Shown here in pieces: positions 41,657 to 48,710 of a stretch of 48,710 bases of DNA (position 1 is its first letter; each line of letters opens with the position of its first letter). Source of the stretch: an uncultured Christensenella sp. Its GTDB lineage: Bacteria; Bacillota; Clostridia; Christensenellales; Borkfalkiaceae. The DNA lies in assembly GCA_949878495.1 (NCBI GenBank), contig CATLAR010000003.1, positions 1-48,710 on the forward strand, written 5' to 3'. Both the position numbers and the translations under genes were made by a program. The notes beneath the pieces were generated by a model. The model was given only the letters and a program-made list of their open reading frames with translations, ran no database searches and had not been told where the DNA came from.

Positions 41657-42514
41657 ATGAATAACCAAAGAAAAACGGTAATAGAAAACAGGAACTTCGA
41701 CGAGGAACGCGCGCTTTACGGCAGCGTGAACACCGACGTTATCAACTGTACTTTCGCAGGTCCAGCCGACGGGGAATCGGTATTGAAAGAGTGCCGCGGC
41801 GTAAACGTCGCGGGGTGTTCCTTTTCACTGCGCTACCCCCTCTGGCACGTGGAAAACTTCAATCTTACGGACTGCAAAATGGACGAGCTGACCCGCGCCG
41901 CATTGTGGTACAGTAAAAACGGATATATCGGCAAAAGCACGCTCGGCGGAATTAAGGCTTTGCGCGAATGCAGGGGCGTTACGCTTGAAAACTCAAACAT
42001 AGTTTCGCCCGAATTCGGTTGGCGGTGCGATAAAGTAACTATGAACGACTGCTCGGTAACCAGCGAATACTTTATGTTCGAGAGCAAAAACCTGCGCCTG
42101 AAAAACGTCAATTTTACGGGCAAATATTCCTTCCAATACGTAAAAAACGCCGTCATAGAGGACAGCGATTTCTCAACCAAGGACGCGTTCTGGCATTCAA
42201 AGAACGTTACAGTAAAAAACACCCGCCTCAAAGGCGAGTATCTCGGCTGGTATTCCGAGGGGCTTACACTCATTAACTGCGTAATATCCGGCACCCAACC
42301 CCTTTGCTATTGCAAAAACCTGAAACTTATAGACTGCCGCACGGAGGGCTGCGACCTGTCTTTCGAGTACTCCGACGTCAAAGCCGATATTATAGGTGAA
42401 GTGCTTTCCGTCAAAAACCCCAAAAGCGGTAAAATAGTCGCCGACGGTTACGGAAAGATAATTTTCGCCGACAATAACGTACCCTGCAAGGGCAAAGTGA
42501 TTAAACGCAGTTAA
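41657..42514 (+). CDS. DUF3737 right-handed beta-helix protein
   Basis: 285 residues. Matches DUF3737: a ladder of short strands with repeated Cys, Asn and Asp at turn positions (VINCTF, VNVAGCSF, FNLTDCKM, VTLENSNI, VTMNDCSV, LTLINCVI, LKLIDCRT), the fold of pectin-lyase-like solenoids. No signal peptide, so cytoplasmic. Catalysis unproven for the family. The transcript is predicted to begin at or within a base or two of the ATG and no ribosome site is seen, suggesting a leaderless mRNA. Confidence 0.88.
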   Translation: MNNQRKTVIENRNFDEERALYGSVNTDVINCTFAGPADGESVLKECRGVNVAGCSFSLRYPLWHVENFNLTDCKMDELTRAALWYSKNGYIGKSTLGGIKALRECRGVTLENSNIVSPEFGWRCDKVTMNDCSVTSEYFMFESKNLRLKNVNFTGKYSFQYVKNAVIEDSDFSTKDAFWHSKNVTVKNTRLKGEYLGWYSEGLTLINCVISGTQPLCYCKNLKLIDCRTEGCDLSFEYSDVKADIIGEVLSVKNPKSGKIVADGYGKIIFADNNVPCKGKVIKRS

Positions 42515-42526
42515 AAATATGCGTAT

Positions 42527-42733
42527 TGTGGATAACTTTTATGCATAAAAACAAACATTTTGTCGAAAAAGCACGGAATATCCCTCTGTTTTGATAGTTT
42601 GTCAATAGAATGTGGATAACTTTTATACATATTTGCATTTTTTAAGTTAATAAACAAAAAAATGTGTACAACTTTCGGTGGATAACCGACCGCGAATATA
42701 TGCGAAACAAGCGTTTGCGGGAAGTTATCCACA
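42527..42733. promoter_or_regulatory. Cluster of DnaA boxes in an A/T-rich gene-free stretch
   Basis: Perfect TTATCCACA boxes: 42527-42535 and 42611-42619 (as TGTGGATAA) and 42725-42733 (direct). A one-mismatch box GGTGGATAA lies at 42677-42685 and a weaker TGTGTACAA at 42663-42671. The first two share TGTGGATAACTTTTAT and further bases (20 of 21) at a distance of 84 bp. The interval 42515-42777 holds no gene. Could be a DnaA-titrating/initiation-control locus or part of an origin. Confidence 0.7.
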
Positions 42734-42736
42734 ATA

Positions 42737-42780
42737 TAATATATAACGCGGCAAGTTTGAACTTGCCGCGTTATATATTA
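42737..42780. terminator. Perfect 21-bp inverted repeat at the end of dnaJ
   Basis: Bases 42737-42757 pair perfectly with 42760-42780 over a 2-base loop; the core is CGCGGCAAGTT. It includes the dnaJ stop codon and abuts the DnaA boxes. The ends are A/T alternating rather than a T-run. Confidence 0.7.
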
Positions 42781-43914
42781 CTGTTTTTCGATTTTTTTGC
42801 CGTATATTGCCGAAACGCTGTTTGCGAATTTGCTCATCTTGTCGCACGACTTCAAGGATACGCTGTCCTCGAATTCGTTGAGCTTTTTAGTCTGTTCGCG
42901 GGAAAGTTTGGCGGGGACTTCGATTTCCACCTTTACGTAGAGATTGCCCGTGCCGTGCACCGTTTTAACGCCCTTGCCGCGCACGCAGAACTGCGTTCCC
43001 GACGGCGTGCATTCGGGCACGTTCATTTCAAACGTGTCGTCGATGCCGGGCACCTGAATTTTGCCGCCCTCCACCGCCGTTCTGTACGAGATGGGAACGG
43101 TAACGTACAAATCCCTGTCGTCGCGGCGCAGAAGCCTGTGCGGTTCTATGCGGAAATTAATATAGAGGTCGCCGCATTCGCCACCCTCGATTGCCTGACC
43201 GAAGCGAGGCTTTCTGAGCGAACTGTCCACGTCCACGCCCGCGGGGATATTGATCGTGATTTTAGTTTCTTTGCGCTGGTAGCCTTTACCCTTGCATTCG
43301 GGACACCTGTCTAAAATCTTTTTGCCTGTGCCGCCGCAGTCGGGACACGCGCCGACCTGTATCGTACGCCCGAAAATGGTGTCCTGCTGGAACTTGACGC
43401 GCCCGCGCCCGCCGCAACGGGAACACGATTGGTACGCCGTGCCGCCTTTCGCGCCCGTGCCGTTACAGGAAGAACAGGGCTCGTTGCGGGTGTAGCTGAC
43501 CGTCTTGGTACAGCCTTTGATAGCGTCGAGGAAGGACAGATTGACGGTCTGCTGAATATCCGCGCCGCGCCGCGCCGTCTGCGCTTCGCCGCCGAAGCCG
43601 CCCGTAAACATATTGAATATGTCCTCGAAACCGCCCATCCCGCCACTGAAACCGCCGAACCCGCCGAAGGGGTTGCCGCCCTGCCCCATACCGGGGTGCT
43701 CAAGCTCGAAATCGTACTGTTTGCGTTTATTTTCGTCGGACAGAACTTCGTTAGCCTCGTTGATTTCCTTAAATTTTTCTGCGGCGGAAGCGTCGCCGGG
43801 GTGGAAATCGGGGTGATATTGCTTGGCTAATTTTCGGTATGCGGATTTTATTTCGTCCTGTGAAGCCGTTTTGGAAACGCCCAAAACGTCGTAAAAATTC
43901 TTTTTGTCAGCCAT
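42778..43914 (-). CDS. dnaJ: Chaperone DnaJ (Hsp40)
   Basis: 378 residues, full class I DnaJ. J-domain with HPD in [12 protein letters not shown] (about 33-35), Gly/Phe-rich linker ([17 protein letters not shown]), four zinc motifs CxxCxGxG ([32 protein letters not shown]) around residues 145-210, and C-terminal substrate domains. Delivers unfolded proteins to DnaK. Third gene of grpE-dnaK-dnaJ, 138 bases after dnaK with a hairpin between. Confidence 0.97.
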   Translation of the reverse strand: MADKKNFYDVLGVSKTASQDEIKSAYRKLAKQYHPDFHPGDASAAEKFKEINEANEVLSDENKRKQYDFELEHPGMGQGGNPFGGFGGFSGGMGGFEDIFNMFTGGFGGEAQTARRGADIQQTVNLSFLDAIKGCTKTVSYTRNEPCSSCNGTGAKGGTAYQSCSRCGGRGRVKFQQDTIFGRTIQVGACPDCGGTGKKILDRCPECKGKGYQRKETKITINIPAGVDVDSSLRKPRFGQAIEGGECGDLYINFRIEPHRLLRRDDRDLYVTVPISYRTAVEGGKIQVPGIDDTFEMNVPECTPSGTQFCVRGKGVKTVHGTGNLYVKVEIEVPAKLSREQTKKLNEFEDSVSLKSCDKMSKFANSVSAIYGKKIEKQ

Positions 43915-44005
43915 AAAAAGTAAATTAATTCTAAATAATCAAGGTCGTCAAGCAAAAAACATAATTTTTGCTTGCGCAGTTAAATATTTGATTTAAACGC
44001 GATCA

Positions 44006-44042
44006 GCCTTGAAAAGCCGCAGGCTTTTCAAGGCTTTCTTTT
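44006..44042. other. Hairpin between dnaK and dnaJ
   Basis: GCCTTGAAAAGCC (44006-44018), loop GCA, GGCTTTTCAAGGC (44022-44034). The T-rich tail TTTCTTTT is on the plus side, opposite to the genes, so it is more likely an mRNA processing/stability element than a terminator for dnaK. Confidence 0.6.
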
Positions 44043-44052
44043 ATCGCTTAAA

Positions 44053-45846
44053 TTATTTATGTTGTTTAAACTCGGTGTCGCCGCCCATATCCGCGCCGCC
44101 GTCGTTGCCGCCCTGCGTCTGCTGATAAATCTTGGCGATTACAGGCTGAATTTCGTTTGCAAGCGTGTCCGTCGCCGCTTTAATACGGTCGTTATCGCCA
44201 GACTCAAGTTCGGTTTTTGCCTTTGCTATAGCGTCCTCGACGATTTTCTTATCGTCGTCGGTGAGCTTGTCGCCCGCGTCTTTGAGCGTTTTTTCAAGAC
44301 CGTCTATCATGCTTTCAAGGTTGTTCTTGTTATCGACAGCCTCTTTGCGCTTTTTATCCTCTTCCGCGTACTTCTCCGCGTCCTTGACCGCCTTGTCGAT
44401 GTCCTCTTCGGAAAGGTTGGTAGAAGCGGTAATCGTAATGTTCGTGCTCTTGTTCGTGCCGAGGTCCTTCGCCGTTACGTTTACGATACCGTTCGCGTCG
44501 ACGTCGAAAGTGACTTCTATCTGGGGCACGCCGCGGGGTGCGGGGGGAATGTCGGTCAGCATAAACTTACCGAGCGACTTGTTGTCGCGGGCAAACTTTC
44601 TTTCGCCCTGCAGAACGTTGATTTCAACGCCGGGCTGGTTGTCTGCCGCCGTGGAGAAAATCTGACTCTTTTTAACGGGTATCGTCGTGTTTCTCTCGAT
44701 AAGCGGGGTGGATACGCCGCCGAGCGTTTCGATACCGAGCGTTAAGGGCATTACGTCGAGAAGCAGAACGTCCTTGACTTCACCCGAAAGCACACCGCCC
44801 TGTATAGCCGCGCCGATAGCCACGCATTCGTCGGGGTTAATGCCCTTGAAAGGCTCTTTGCCCGTTACCTGCTTTACTTTATCGAATACGGCGGGGATAC
44901 GCGTAGAACCGCCGACCATTATTACCTTGGAAATATCGCCGTAGGACAGCCCCGCGTCGTTCATCGCCTTGCGCATAGGCTCGACGGTGCGCTCTACGAG
45001 GTCGCTCGTCAGCATATCGAATTTCTGCTTGGACAGGTCGATATCGAGGTGCTGGGGCTCGCCGTCAACCACAGTTATGAAGGGCAGGTTGATATTCGTC
45101 GAGGACATACCCGAAAGCTCGATTTTTGCTTTCTCCGCCGCCTCTTTGAGTCTTTGAAGGGCTTTCTTGTCCTTGGAAAGATCTACGCCCGTCTCTTTTT
45201 TGAAGCTGTCTACGAGGAAGTCTATAATCTTGTTGTCGAAGTCGTCGCCGCCGAGACGTGTGTCGCCGTTGGTTGCAAGAACTTCGAACACGCCGTCGCC
45301 GATTTCGAGAATGGAAACGTCGAACGTGCCGCCGCCGAGGTCGTAAATCATTACCTTCTGGCTGCCTTCCTGCTTATCGAGCCCGTAAGCAAGCGCCGCC
45401 GCCGTGGGTTCGTTAATGATACGCAGAACGTTGAGTCCCGCGATTTTGCCAGCGTCTTTGGTAGCCTGTCTCTGGCTGTCGTTAAAGTATGCGGGGCAGG
45501 TGATTACGGCTTCGGTAACCTCGCAGCCGAGATAGCTCTCCGCGTCGGTTTTGAGCTTGGTGAGCACCATAGCCGAAATTTCCTGCGGCGAATAGCCGTG
45601 ATCGATATCGACTTTGTAAGCCTCGCCCATATGCCTTTTAATGGATATAACCGTTTTATCGGGCTGAGCTACGGCAAGTCTTTTCGCCGCCTGTCCAACG
45701 ATACGGCTGCCGTCGTTTTTGAAAGATACGACGGAGGGCGTAGTTCTGTTGCCTTCGCTGTTTGCAATGACTACGGGCTCGCCGCCTTCCATAACGGCTA
45801 CGCACGAGTTAGTAGTTCCCAAATCTATTCCTATTACCTTTCCCAT
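44053..45846 (-). CDS. dnaK: Chaperone DnaK (Hsp70)
   Basis: 597 residues, slightly short in the C-terminal tail. [28 protein letters not shown] and [10 protein letters not shown] are the ATPase signatures; the substrate domain begins near [17 protein letters not shown]. The 24-residue insert of Gram-negative DnaK after KRHMGE is absent, as in Gram-positives. The Gln/Gly-rich tail ends TEFKQHK rather than the usual EEVK/EEVDK acidic end. Between grpE (34 bases upstream) and dnaJ. Confidence 0.98.
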   Translation of the reverse strand: MGKVIGIDLGTTNSCVAVMEGGEPVVIANSEGNRTTPSVVSFKNDGSRIVGQAAKRLAVAQPDKTVISIKRHMGEAYKVDIDHGYSPQEISAMVLTKLKTDAESYLGCEVTEAVITCPAYFNDSQRQATKDAGKIAGLNVLRIINEPTAAALAYGLDKQEGSQKVMIYDLGGGTFDVSILEIGDGVFEVLATNGDTRLGGDDFDNKIIDFLVDSFKKETGVDLSKDKKALQRLKEAAEKAKIELSGMSSTNINLPFITVVDGEPQHLDIDLSKQKFDMLTSDLVERTVEPMRKAMNDAGLSYGDISKVIMVGGSTRIPAVFDKVKQVTGKEPFKGINPDECVAIGAAIQGGVLSGEVKDVLLLDVMPLTLGIETLGGVSTPLIERNTTIPVKKSQIFSTAADNQPGVEINVLQGERKFARDNKSLGKFMLTDIPPAPRGVPQIEVTFDVDANGIVNVTAKDLGTNKSTNITITASTNLSEEDIDKAVKDAEKYAEEDKKRKEAVDNKNNLESMIDGLEKTLKDAGDKLTDDDKKIVEDAIAKAKTELESGDNDRIKAATDTLANEIQPVIAKIYQQTQGGNDGGADMGGDTEFKQHK

Positions 45847-45880
45847 AAATGTTTACCTCACTTTTTTCACGAATATGAAT

Positions 45881-46390
45881 TTACACAGTTACCGCGACCT
45901 GTGCGAAACGAATAACTTTTCCGTCCTTCGCGCGGTAACCCTTTTTAAGTATCTGCTTTACGCTGTTCGCCTTTTCGCCGTCCTCGCAGGGGAAGTCGAG
46001 CACCGCCTCCATTACCTGTTCGTCGAACTCGTCGCCGACGGATATTTCGATAGGCTCGACGCCGAGCGAACCGATTATCGAGTTAAAACTCTTAATAACC
46101 TTTTCGATGCCCGCCTTCGTATTTTCGTCGGAAGCGCCGTCGAGCGCGTAACCGAAGTTATCGGCGACGGGCAACAGTTTAAGTATCGCCTCTGCTGCGC
46201 CGTCCGCATACGCCTTGGATACCGCCGATTGGTTGCGCTTTCTGTAATTTTCGTACTCGGCTGTCACCGAATACCACTTGCGTTTATAATCTTCGGCAAG
46301 AGCGAGCGTCTTTTCAAGCTCTGAAGCCTTGGAAGCTTCTTTCAGCTCTTCCTCTTTTATTTCATTGGTTTGTTCTTTCTTCTTAGCCAT
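45881..46390 (-). CDS. grpE: Nucleotide exchange factor GrpE
   Basis: 169 residues. Charged coiled-coil start, YKRKWYSVTAEYENYRKRNQSAVSKAYADGAAEAILKLLPVADNFGYAL is the diagnostic helix region, and the beta wing has DEQVMEAV, KGYRAKDGKVIRFAQVAV. Releases ADP from DnaK. It is the first gene of the unit; no hrcA is upstream and no CIRCE element (TTAGCACTC-N9-GAGTGCTAA) is visible in 46391-46554. TATAAT (46411-46416 region, minus strand) occurs but has no clear -35. Confidence 0.96.
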   Translation of the reverse strand: MAKKKEQTNEIKEEELKEASKASELEKTLALAEDYKRKWYSVTAEYENYRKRNQSAVSKAYADGAAEAILKLLPVADNFGYALDGASDENTKAGIEKVIKSFNSIIGSLGVEPIEISVGDEFDEQVMEAVLDFPCEDGEKANSVKQILKKGYRAKDGKVIRFAQVAVTV

Positions 46391-46482
46391 ATCCGTTCCT
46401 GTTTTAAATCTACAATTATAATATAAGTCTTAAAATACCGCGTTAAACAAAAAATCACGTTTTTTTAAATAAATTTTTTTCG

Positions 46483-46511
46483 TTGACTTTTCCCGCGCGT
46501 AATATTACAAT
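46483..46511 (+). promoter_or_regulatory. Promoter of the serine dehydratase gene
   Basis: TTGACT (46483-46488), 17 bp, TACAAT (46506-46511). GAGGTG (46544-46549) is the ribosome site. Confidence 0.65.
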
Positions 46512-46554
46512 ATATAAAAGCCGAAACCACGCGGCAAAACCACGAGGTGTTACA

Positions 46555-47778
46555 ATGCATTCGCTTAAAGAATTATACAAAACGGGAACGGGACCGTCCA
46601 GCTCGCACACTATGGGTCCCGAACGCGCGGTCAAAATAATGCGCGCGCTTTTCCCGCAGGCCGACGAGCTGAAAGCTACGCTCTACGGCTCGCTTGCGCT
46701 GACCGGCGACGGACACGGCACGGATAACGTTATTATAAAAACCGCGAAGCCCCTTAAATGCAGCGTCGAACACGACGGAGAAACACCCTGCCCCGTGCAC
46801 CCGAATACTATGGTAATCGCGGCATATTGCGGGGGTAAACTGCTCGCCGAGCGCAAAATTTACAGCGTAGGCGGCGGTTCGGTGGTATTCGACGGAGAGC
46901 CTGCCGACAAATACGAAAAATATGCCGACGACAGCGTTTACCCGCATAATTCGTTTGCGGAAATCGCCGATTACTGCCGTAACAACAACCTGAGGTTGTG
47001 GGAGTACGTCGAGAAGTTCGAAGGCGCGGAAATTTTCGATTTCCTCGCGGATATATGGGTACGAATGAAGGAAACCATACACGAGGGGCTGACCGTCGAC
47101 GGCGTGCTCCCCGGTATACTCGGCACCCAGCGGCGGGCGCAGAAGCTCTACAACCAAAGACATATAGACGAATCCAAGCAGACGCGCGAAAACAGGCTGG
47201 TATGCTCCTACGCTTTCGCTACGAGCGAGCAGAACGCCGCGGGCGGGGTTATAGTTACCGCGCCCACGTGCGGGGCTTGCGGGGTGGTGCCTTCCGTTCT
47301 GAAATATATGCAGGACGAGCGCGGATTTTCCGACGTGCAGATAACGCACGCTCTGGCGGCGGGCGGAATTATCGGAAATTTAATAAAGAAAAACGCCTCG
47401 ATAAGCGGCGCGGAATGCGGCTGTCAGGCGGAAATCGGCTCGGCGTGTTCAATGGCTGCCGCTGCGCTTGCGGAACTGTTTGAGATGGGGCTTGACCAGA
47501 TAGAGTACGCCGCGGAAGTGGCTATGGAGCACCACCTCGGACTGACGTGCGACCCCATAGCGGGGCTCGTGCAGATACCCTGTATAGAGCGCAACGCCGT
47601 TGCCGCAATGCGCGCGATTAACGCGCTTTCGCTTGCAAATTTCCTTGCGGATACGCGAAAAATAAGGTTCGACGTCGTGGTAAAGACTATGTATAACACG
47701 GGCAAAGACCTTTTGAACAGCTACCGCGAAACGTCTTCGGGCGGGCTGGCGAAGTATTACGAACTCAATAAGAAATAA
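46555..47778 (+). CDS. sdaA: L-serine dehydratase, iron-sulfur type, single chain
   Basis: 407 residues from the ATG at 46555 with GAGGTG upstream; a longer frame from 46483 starts inside the promoter. Converts L-serine to pyruvate and ammonia with a 4Fe-4S cluster. The beta-type domain opens KTGTGPSSSHTMGPERA and ends with SVGGGSV; the alpha-type domain begins near residue 205. Cluster cysteines C290 (CGCQAE), C332 (TCDPIAG) and C343 (IPCIERN) keep the 42- and 11-residue spacing of E. coli SdaA C343/C385/C396. Two subunits fused in one chain, unlike the split sdaAA/sdaAB of Bacillus. The cluster is O2-labile, fitting an anaerobe. Confidence 0.94.
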   Translation: MHSLKELYKTGTGPSSSHTMGPERAVKIMRALFPQADELKATLYGSLALTGDGHGTDNVIIKTAKPLKCSVEHDGETPCPVHPNTMVIAAYCGGKLLAERKIYSVGGGSVVFDGEPADKYEKYADDSVYPHNSFAEIADYCRNNNLRLWEYVEKFEGAEIFDFLADIWVRMKETIHEGLTVDGVLPGILGTQRRAQKLYNQRHIDESKQTRENRLVCSYAFATSEQNAAGGVIVTAPTCGACGVVPSVLKYMQDERGFSDVQITHALAAGGIIGNLIKKNASISGAECGCQAEIGSACSMAAAALAELFEMGLDQIEYAAEVAMEHHLGLTCDPIAGLVQIPCIERNAVAAMRAINALSLANFLADTRKIRFDVVVKTMYNTGKDLLNSYRETSSGGLAKYYELNKK

Positions 47779-47780
47779 AA

Positions 47781-47819
47781 AAGCAACCGCGCTGACTTTC
47801 GTCCGCGCGGCGTTTTTTA
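47781..47819. terminator. Bidirectional intrinsic terminator
   Basis: A-run, CCGCGC (47787-47792), 12-base loop, GCGCGG (47805-47810), T-run. Between convergent sdaA and SGNH genes. Confidence 0.75.
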
Positions 47820-48425
47820 CAGTAAATGTTTTCTGATGGCTTTTATGGCTTGGTCGGCGATAAGGCGCGAGCCGCGGTGAGTGGGATGCACTCCGTCGAG
47901 CGAGTACTCGGTATAGGGTATCGTTTCGGTCAAGCCGTTGAACATTTCGTCGTACGCGACGAACTCGTCGGCATATTTGAGCGCGATTTTGTTGACGATT
48001 GCGAGTTCATCGCTGAAGAGTTTGCGCATTCTGAGTTTATCGGGCGCGGGCAAAAGAAAGGGTTCGAGGAAGATTACGACCATCCCCTCCTTTTTCAGCT
48101 TTTTCAAAAGCTCTTTGAAATCGGCTTCGAATTTTTTGAGGTCGAGTTCTTTTTCGTCCTTGTATTTGTGAATGACGTTGTTGATTCCCGCCATTATTAC
48201 CACCGCGTCGGGTTTAAGCGCTATTACGTCGCCGTCGACGCGGGCGAGCAAATCGCTTATCTCGTCGCCCGAAACGCCCTTATTTATTAGTTGTATATCC
48301 GTGTCGGGGTAAATGGGGCGAAGCTTGTCCGCAAGTATCTTTACGAAGCCGTTGCCAAGCGAGTTTATATCCGACCTGTCTCTTTCGCAATCGGTAATCG
48401 AATCGCCTAAGAATACGATTTTCAT
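47817..48425 (-). CDS. SGNH/GDSL family hydrolase
   Basis: 202 residues, whole protein is one SGNH domain. Nucleophile Ser9 in FLGDSITD, oxyanion Gly50 in NKGVSGD, Asn82 in MAGINNV, and the catalytic Asp/His pair in SLDGVHPTHRG near residue 180. No signal peptide, so a cytoplasmic esterase or acetyl-sugar deacetylase is likely; substrate unknown. A GGAGG ribosome site is present. Single gene. Confidence 0.93.
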   Translation of the reverse strand: MKIVFLGDSITDCERDRSDINSLGNGFVKILADKLRPIYPDTDIQLINKGVSGDEISDLLARVDGDVIALKPDAVVIMAGINNVIHKYKDEKELDLKKFEADFKELLKKLKKEGMVVIFLEPFLLPAPDKLRMRKLFSDELAIVNKIALKYADEFVAYDEMFNGLTETIPYTEYSLDGVHPTHRGSRLIADQAIKAIRKHLL

Positions 48426-48527
48426 AAATTTTCCTCCTTATTGATTAGACGCAAACATTTTAACACACGCAAATAGCATTTGCAAGCGCAATGCGAAATT
48501 TTTCGGTAAAAAACAGTCAATAATGTT

Positions 48528-48556
48528 TTGACAAACGCATAAAATTGTGGTATAGT
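48528..48556 (+). promoter_or_regulatory. Promoter of tRNA-Ser
   Basis: TTGACA (48528-48533), 17 bp, TATAGT (48551-48556). Confidence 0.8.
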
Positions 48557-48584
48557 GATTTAGCTTTAAAGCGAAACGATATGA

Positions 48585-48675
48585 GCGGAAGTACCCAAGT
48601 GGCTCAAGGGGCTCCCCTGCTAAGGGAGTAGTACGGGAAACCGTAGCAAGGGTTCAAATCCCTTCTTCCGCGCCA
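48585..48675 (+). tRNA. tRNA-Ser (anticodon GCT)
   Basis: 91 bases with encoded CCA and a long class II variable arm. Acceptor GCGGAAG/CTTCCGC, anticodon stem CTCCC/GGGAG with loop CTGCTAA, variable stem TACGG/CCGTA, T-arm AAGGGTTCAAATCCCTT. Reads AGC/AGU serine codons. Confidence 0.96.
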
Positions 48676-48710
48676 AAAACACGGGCAATTTTGCCTGTAA
48701 TCGGGGGCAT

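Noticed and set aside
42511-42732. 73-codon minus-strand ORF across the DnaA-box region, with repeated YKSYPH/HKSYPQ words
   Set aside because: The peptide repeat is only the translation of the DnaA-box direct repeats; no ribosome site, promoter or family match.
44006-44042. Terminator ending dnaK transcription
   Set aside because: The T-run lies on the plus side, so the polarity is wrong for the minus-strand operon.
45049-45915. 288-codon plus-strand ORF
   Set aside because: Antisense frame of dnaK, no independent signals.
48676-48710. Second RNA gene or terminator after tRNA-Ser
   Set aside because: ACGGGCAA/TTGCCTGT can pair weakly, but the window ends before this can be judged.

Overview
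The window reads as chromosome of a low-to-mid GC Gram-positive anaerobe, most likely a gut-type member of Clostridia (Bacillota). Supporting signs are strong AGGAGG-type ribosome sites, many sigma-A promoters with exact 17-bp spacing, intrinsic terminators between most units, a DnaK without the Gram-negative insert, a PepV-like dipeptidase, an oxygen-labile Fe-S serine dehydratase and a Na+ V-type ATPase in the Enterococcus-like ntpFIKECGABD order. The lineage is inferred; no rRNA or phylogenetic marker was compared.

Layout. 1-2279 (-): an incomplete repeat-bearing surface protein. 2592-8005: a polysaccharide ligase/polymerase-like membrane protein, a left-handed beta-helix protein, a small membrane protein and a fused ABC exporter. 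8145-9844: yggS, then rpsF-ssb-rpsR. 9979-13817: a large anchored protein of unknown function and cca. 13982-17864: lipid kinase, PAS/PP2C phosphatase and a NarL-type two-component system. 17948-23070: PepV-like peptidase, a permuted NlpC/P60-like hydrolase, two unknown proteins, then MarR with an anchored choloylglycine-hydrolase-like enzyme. 23091-25286 (-): GNAT, P-loop kinase and a CNNM/CorC-like transporter behind a leader with a short ORF and terminator. 25353-26913: accessory-looking stretch with three XRE regulators, a 51-residue membrane peptide, tRNA-Arg and a 5' tRNA-Arg fragment. 27042-35783 (-): V-type ATPase operon with a 176-bp MITE-like element between ntpG and ntpA. 36046-38571: polar amino-acid ABC importer. 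38608-42514: SLOG protein and XRE regulator sharing a control region, YjdF-like membrane protein, MATE exporter, DUF3737 beta-helix protein. 42515-42777: gene-free DnaA-box cluster. 42778-46390 (-): grpE-dnaK-dnaJ without a visible hrcA or CIRCE. 46555-48675: serine dehydratase, SGNH hydrolase, tRNA-Ser.

Most genes are housekeeping or common Clostridial accessory genes. The places most worth a second look are: the promoter/short-ORF/terminator leader of the CNNM-like transporter, whose ORF starts Met-Val-Asp-Asp-Pro and reads through the terminator hairpin; the DnaA-box cluster at 42527-42733; the half tRNA-Arg placed between a consensus promoter and the intact tRNA-Arg; the MITE in the V-ATPase operon; and several genes whose promoters leave almost no 5' leader.
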